From Hydrogenoanaerobacterium saccharovorans (lineage in GTDB: Bacteria; Bacillota; Clostridia; Oscillospirales; Ruminococcaceae), in NCBI RefSeq assembly GCF_003814745.1, contig NZ_RKRD01000002.1:248001-312000 (forward strand): a stretch of 64,000 nt of DNA, read 5' to 3'. Numbering within the stretch: position 1 is the first letter of the stretch; each line of letters starts with the position of its first letter. The notes beneath the pieces are model-generated. The model did no database searches, had not been told where the DNA came from, and saw only the letters and a program-made list of their open reading frames with translations. Position numbers and translations under genes: made by a program. Positions 62,703 through 64,000 of the stretch are shown here, piece after piece.

Positions 62703-64000
62703 TTGGGTAAAAAGTTAAAATTGGTATTATCTTTTTTAATTGTTGCATTAATAATGACGTTTACTTCAGTGATAACATTAGCTAGTACAGGCATAGATGT
62801 AAATGGACAACCAGTGGATCTTTCAAATTGGAAATACGAATACCTCCACGATTTTTATGGGAAGGGTTCTTATCTTACTTTAACTTCTTATACCGGTGGA
62901 TTTACGGAAAAAGGTGAAATAATAGGCAGTGTTCCGGCTTGTATAGATGGTAAACCTGTATCTAATATGATTTACACTTTCAAAAATTGTAAACAACTAA
63001 GAATTGCCCCAGAAATACCATTTATAAATAGTGCAAAAGGTTTATTTTATGGGTGTTCACAATTAGTAACTATACCAGATAATTATACAAATAATATTAT
63101 AAGTGATGTTTCAGAAATGTTTTATGGTTGTTCTAGTCTAAAACAATTACCTAATAATTTCAAATTGCATCCAAGAATAACAAATATGTATGCAATGTTT
63201 GCAGGCTGCTCAAGTTTAGAAACTATACCATTTAATCTTCCAGAAAACGTATCGTACATAGGTAGTTTGTTTTATAATTGCTCTAATTTGAAATACCTAC
63301 CTGAAAATTTCTATATACAAAGTTATGTAATTAAAATTAATAGTATTTTTTCGGGATGTTCTAGTCTAGAGAGGCTTCCTGAAAAGTTTATAATACCTGA
63401 TTCTGTAGAATATATGCAAAATGCATTTTTTGGTTGTTCAAGCTTGGCTTCTTTGCCTAATGATTTTACTATTCCACAAAGTGCTAAAAATATTACCAGT
63501 GCATTTTCTGGTTGTTCAAAATTAACTGGATTACCTAATAATTTTGAAATACCCAATTCAGTAACTGATATATCTTGGCTCTTTTATAAATGTGGTTTGA
63601 AATATCTTCCTGATAATTTTACTATACCTGACAGTGTAAAAAAAATGGAGAGAGCCTTTTCAATGTGTACAAATTTGACTGAATTACCAAATAATTTTAG
63701 TATACCTGAAGGAATTGAAAACATATCAAGTGCTTTCTCATTTTGTACAAAACTTTCTACATTACCAGATAATTTTAAAATACCAAATTCAGTAACTGAT
63801 ATGTCTTGGCTGTTTTACAAGTGTTATAAACTTTCAACACTTCCAAATGACTTTACAATACCTAATAGCGTAAAAAATATGAGCTATTCATTTGGAAATT
63901 GCAAAAATTTAACTATCTTGCCTACAAATTTTAGAATATCAAGTAATGTTGTTGATATGTCCTATGCATTCACTGGTTGTGAAAGCCTTAAAACACTTCC
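62703..64000 (+). CDS. Secreted BspA-like leucine-rich-repeat surface protein, truncated by window edge
   Basis: Open to the window end, 432 residues seen. TTG 62703 chosen since GAGGAG lies 11-16 bp upstream and a signal peptide follows (LKLVLSFLIVALIMTFTSVI, ending LAS). An ATG at 62631 is in frame but has a weak RBS. After about 90 residues it becomes a regular array of about 23-26-residue repeats: (LP)(N/D)NF.IP.SV..(M/I)..(AF)..C..L, typical of BspA/DUF285-type adhesins (LPNNFEIPNSVTDISWLFYK, LPDNFTIPDSVKKMERAFSM). Such proteins bind host or bacterial surfaces. Whether it belongs to the ICE or the chromosome is open. Confidence 0.85.
   Translation, partial: MGKKLKLVLSFLIVALIMTFTSVITLASTGIDVNGQPVDLSNWKYEYLHDFYGKGSYLTLTSYTGGFTEKGEIIGSVPACIDGKPVSNMIYTFKNCKQLRIAPEIPFINSAKGLFYGCSQLVTIPDNYTNNIISDVSEMFYGCSSLKQLPNNFKLHPRITNMYAMFAGCSSLETIPFNLPENVSYIGSLFYNCSNLKYLPENFYIQSYVIKINSIFSGCSSLERLPEKFIIPDSVEYMQNAFFGCSSLASLPNDFTIPQSAKNITSAFSGCSKLTGLPNNFEIPNSVTDISWLFYKCGLKYLPDNFTIPDSVKKMERAFSMCTNLTELPNNFSIPEGIENISSAFSFCTKLSTLPDNFKIPNSVTDMSWLFYKCYKLSTLPNDFTIPNSVKNMSYSFGNCKNLTILPTNFRISSNVVDMSYAFTGCESLKTL

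Noticed and set aside
1..64000. CRISPR array or restriction-modification or other classical defence system
   Set aside because: No regular short direct repeats with spacers and no Cas-like proteins seen; the only methylase is the ICE giant protein without a nuclease partner.
62230..64000. attR of the ICE inside the window
   Set aside because: Looked for the tRNA core GACTTAAAATCCCT and its complement and found no copy, so the right end is probably outside.

Overview
The window reads as the chromosome of a low-GC Gram-positive anaerobe of the class Clostridia, probably an Oscillospirales/Ruminococcaceae-like gut commensal. This is inferred from strong AGGAGG-type ribosome binding sites, many TTG/GTG starts, a SpoVG homologue, a lipoprotein-dependent sugar ABC importer with a membrane-bound AraC regulator, and a conjugative-element gene content (ParB pairs, DUF4320/DUF6133-like pilins, giant methylase-helicase) typical of that group. 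No 16S or other species marker is present.

Region 1 (1-13.7 kb, minus strand) is a glycan-utilisation locus. A membrane AraC-type regulator and a first solute-binding lipoprotein form one unit, closed by a strong terminator. A second unit holds a second binding protein, two permeases, a GH110-like alpha-1,3-galactosidase broken by a frameshift, a ureidoglycolate-lyase-like cupin, a Gfo/Idh/MocA oxidoreductase and a secreted GH101-like endo-alpha-N-acetylgalactosaminidase that runs off the left edge. GH101 plus GH110 suggests mucin-type O-glycans or blood-group-B/alpha-Gal epitopes as targets.

Region 2 (13.7-15.5 kb) holds a cysteine-rich pentapeptide-repeat protein, a decayed tail of a sugar permease, and the 3' part of a minus-strand tRNA-Leu(UAA) gene with its terminator. 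The tRNA is interrupted at the anticodon loop, so this is the left attachment site of an integrative and conjugative element (ICE).

Region 3 (15.5 to at least 62.2 kb, plus strand) is the ICE. Order: tyrosine integrase; SpoVG and small genes; ParA and two ParB-like proteins; a 2374-residue methylase-helicase with an unrelated reading frame nested inside it; a HAD-TOPRIM fusion; a module of large secreted or membrane proteins (1535, 187, 99 and about 598 residues) with a hidden type I toxin-antitoxin pair; a ribbon-helix-helix and an AbrB-like regulator; a 1794-residue MobL-type relaxase whose C-terminal three quarters is about 19 tandem winged-helix-like repeats; a type IV secretion set (VirD4, VirB2-like pair, VirB6-like, PrgI, split VirB4, M23 hydrolase); and a complete Tad/Flp pilus set (two TadZ-like proteins, prepilin peptidase, CpaB-like, TadA, TadB, TadC, Flp-like pilin, two pseudopilins). 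The right end of the element was not found in the window.

Region 4 (62.6-64 kb) is the start of a secreted BspA-type leucine-rich-repeat protein behind a near-consensus promoter. It may be ICE cargo or chromosomal.

Most notable: the repeat-array relaxase, the overprinted TnpV-like frame, co-occurrence of T4SS and Tad machinery in one element, strong palindromes at the equivalent variable site of both parB genes, and an unlisted type I toxin-antitoxin system.
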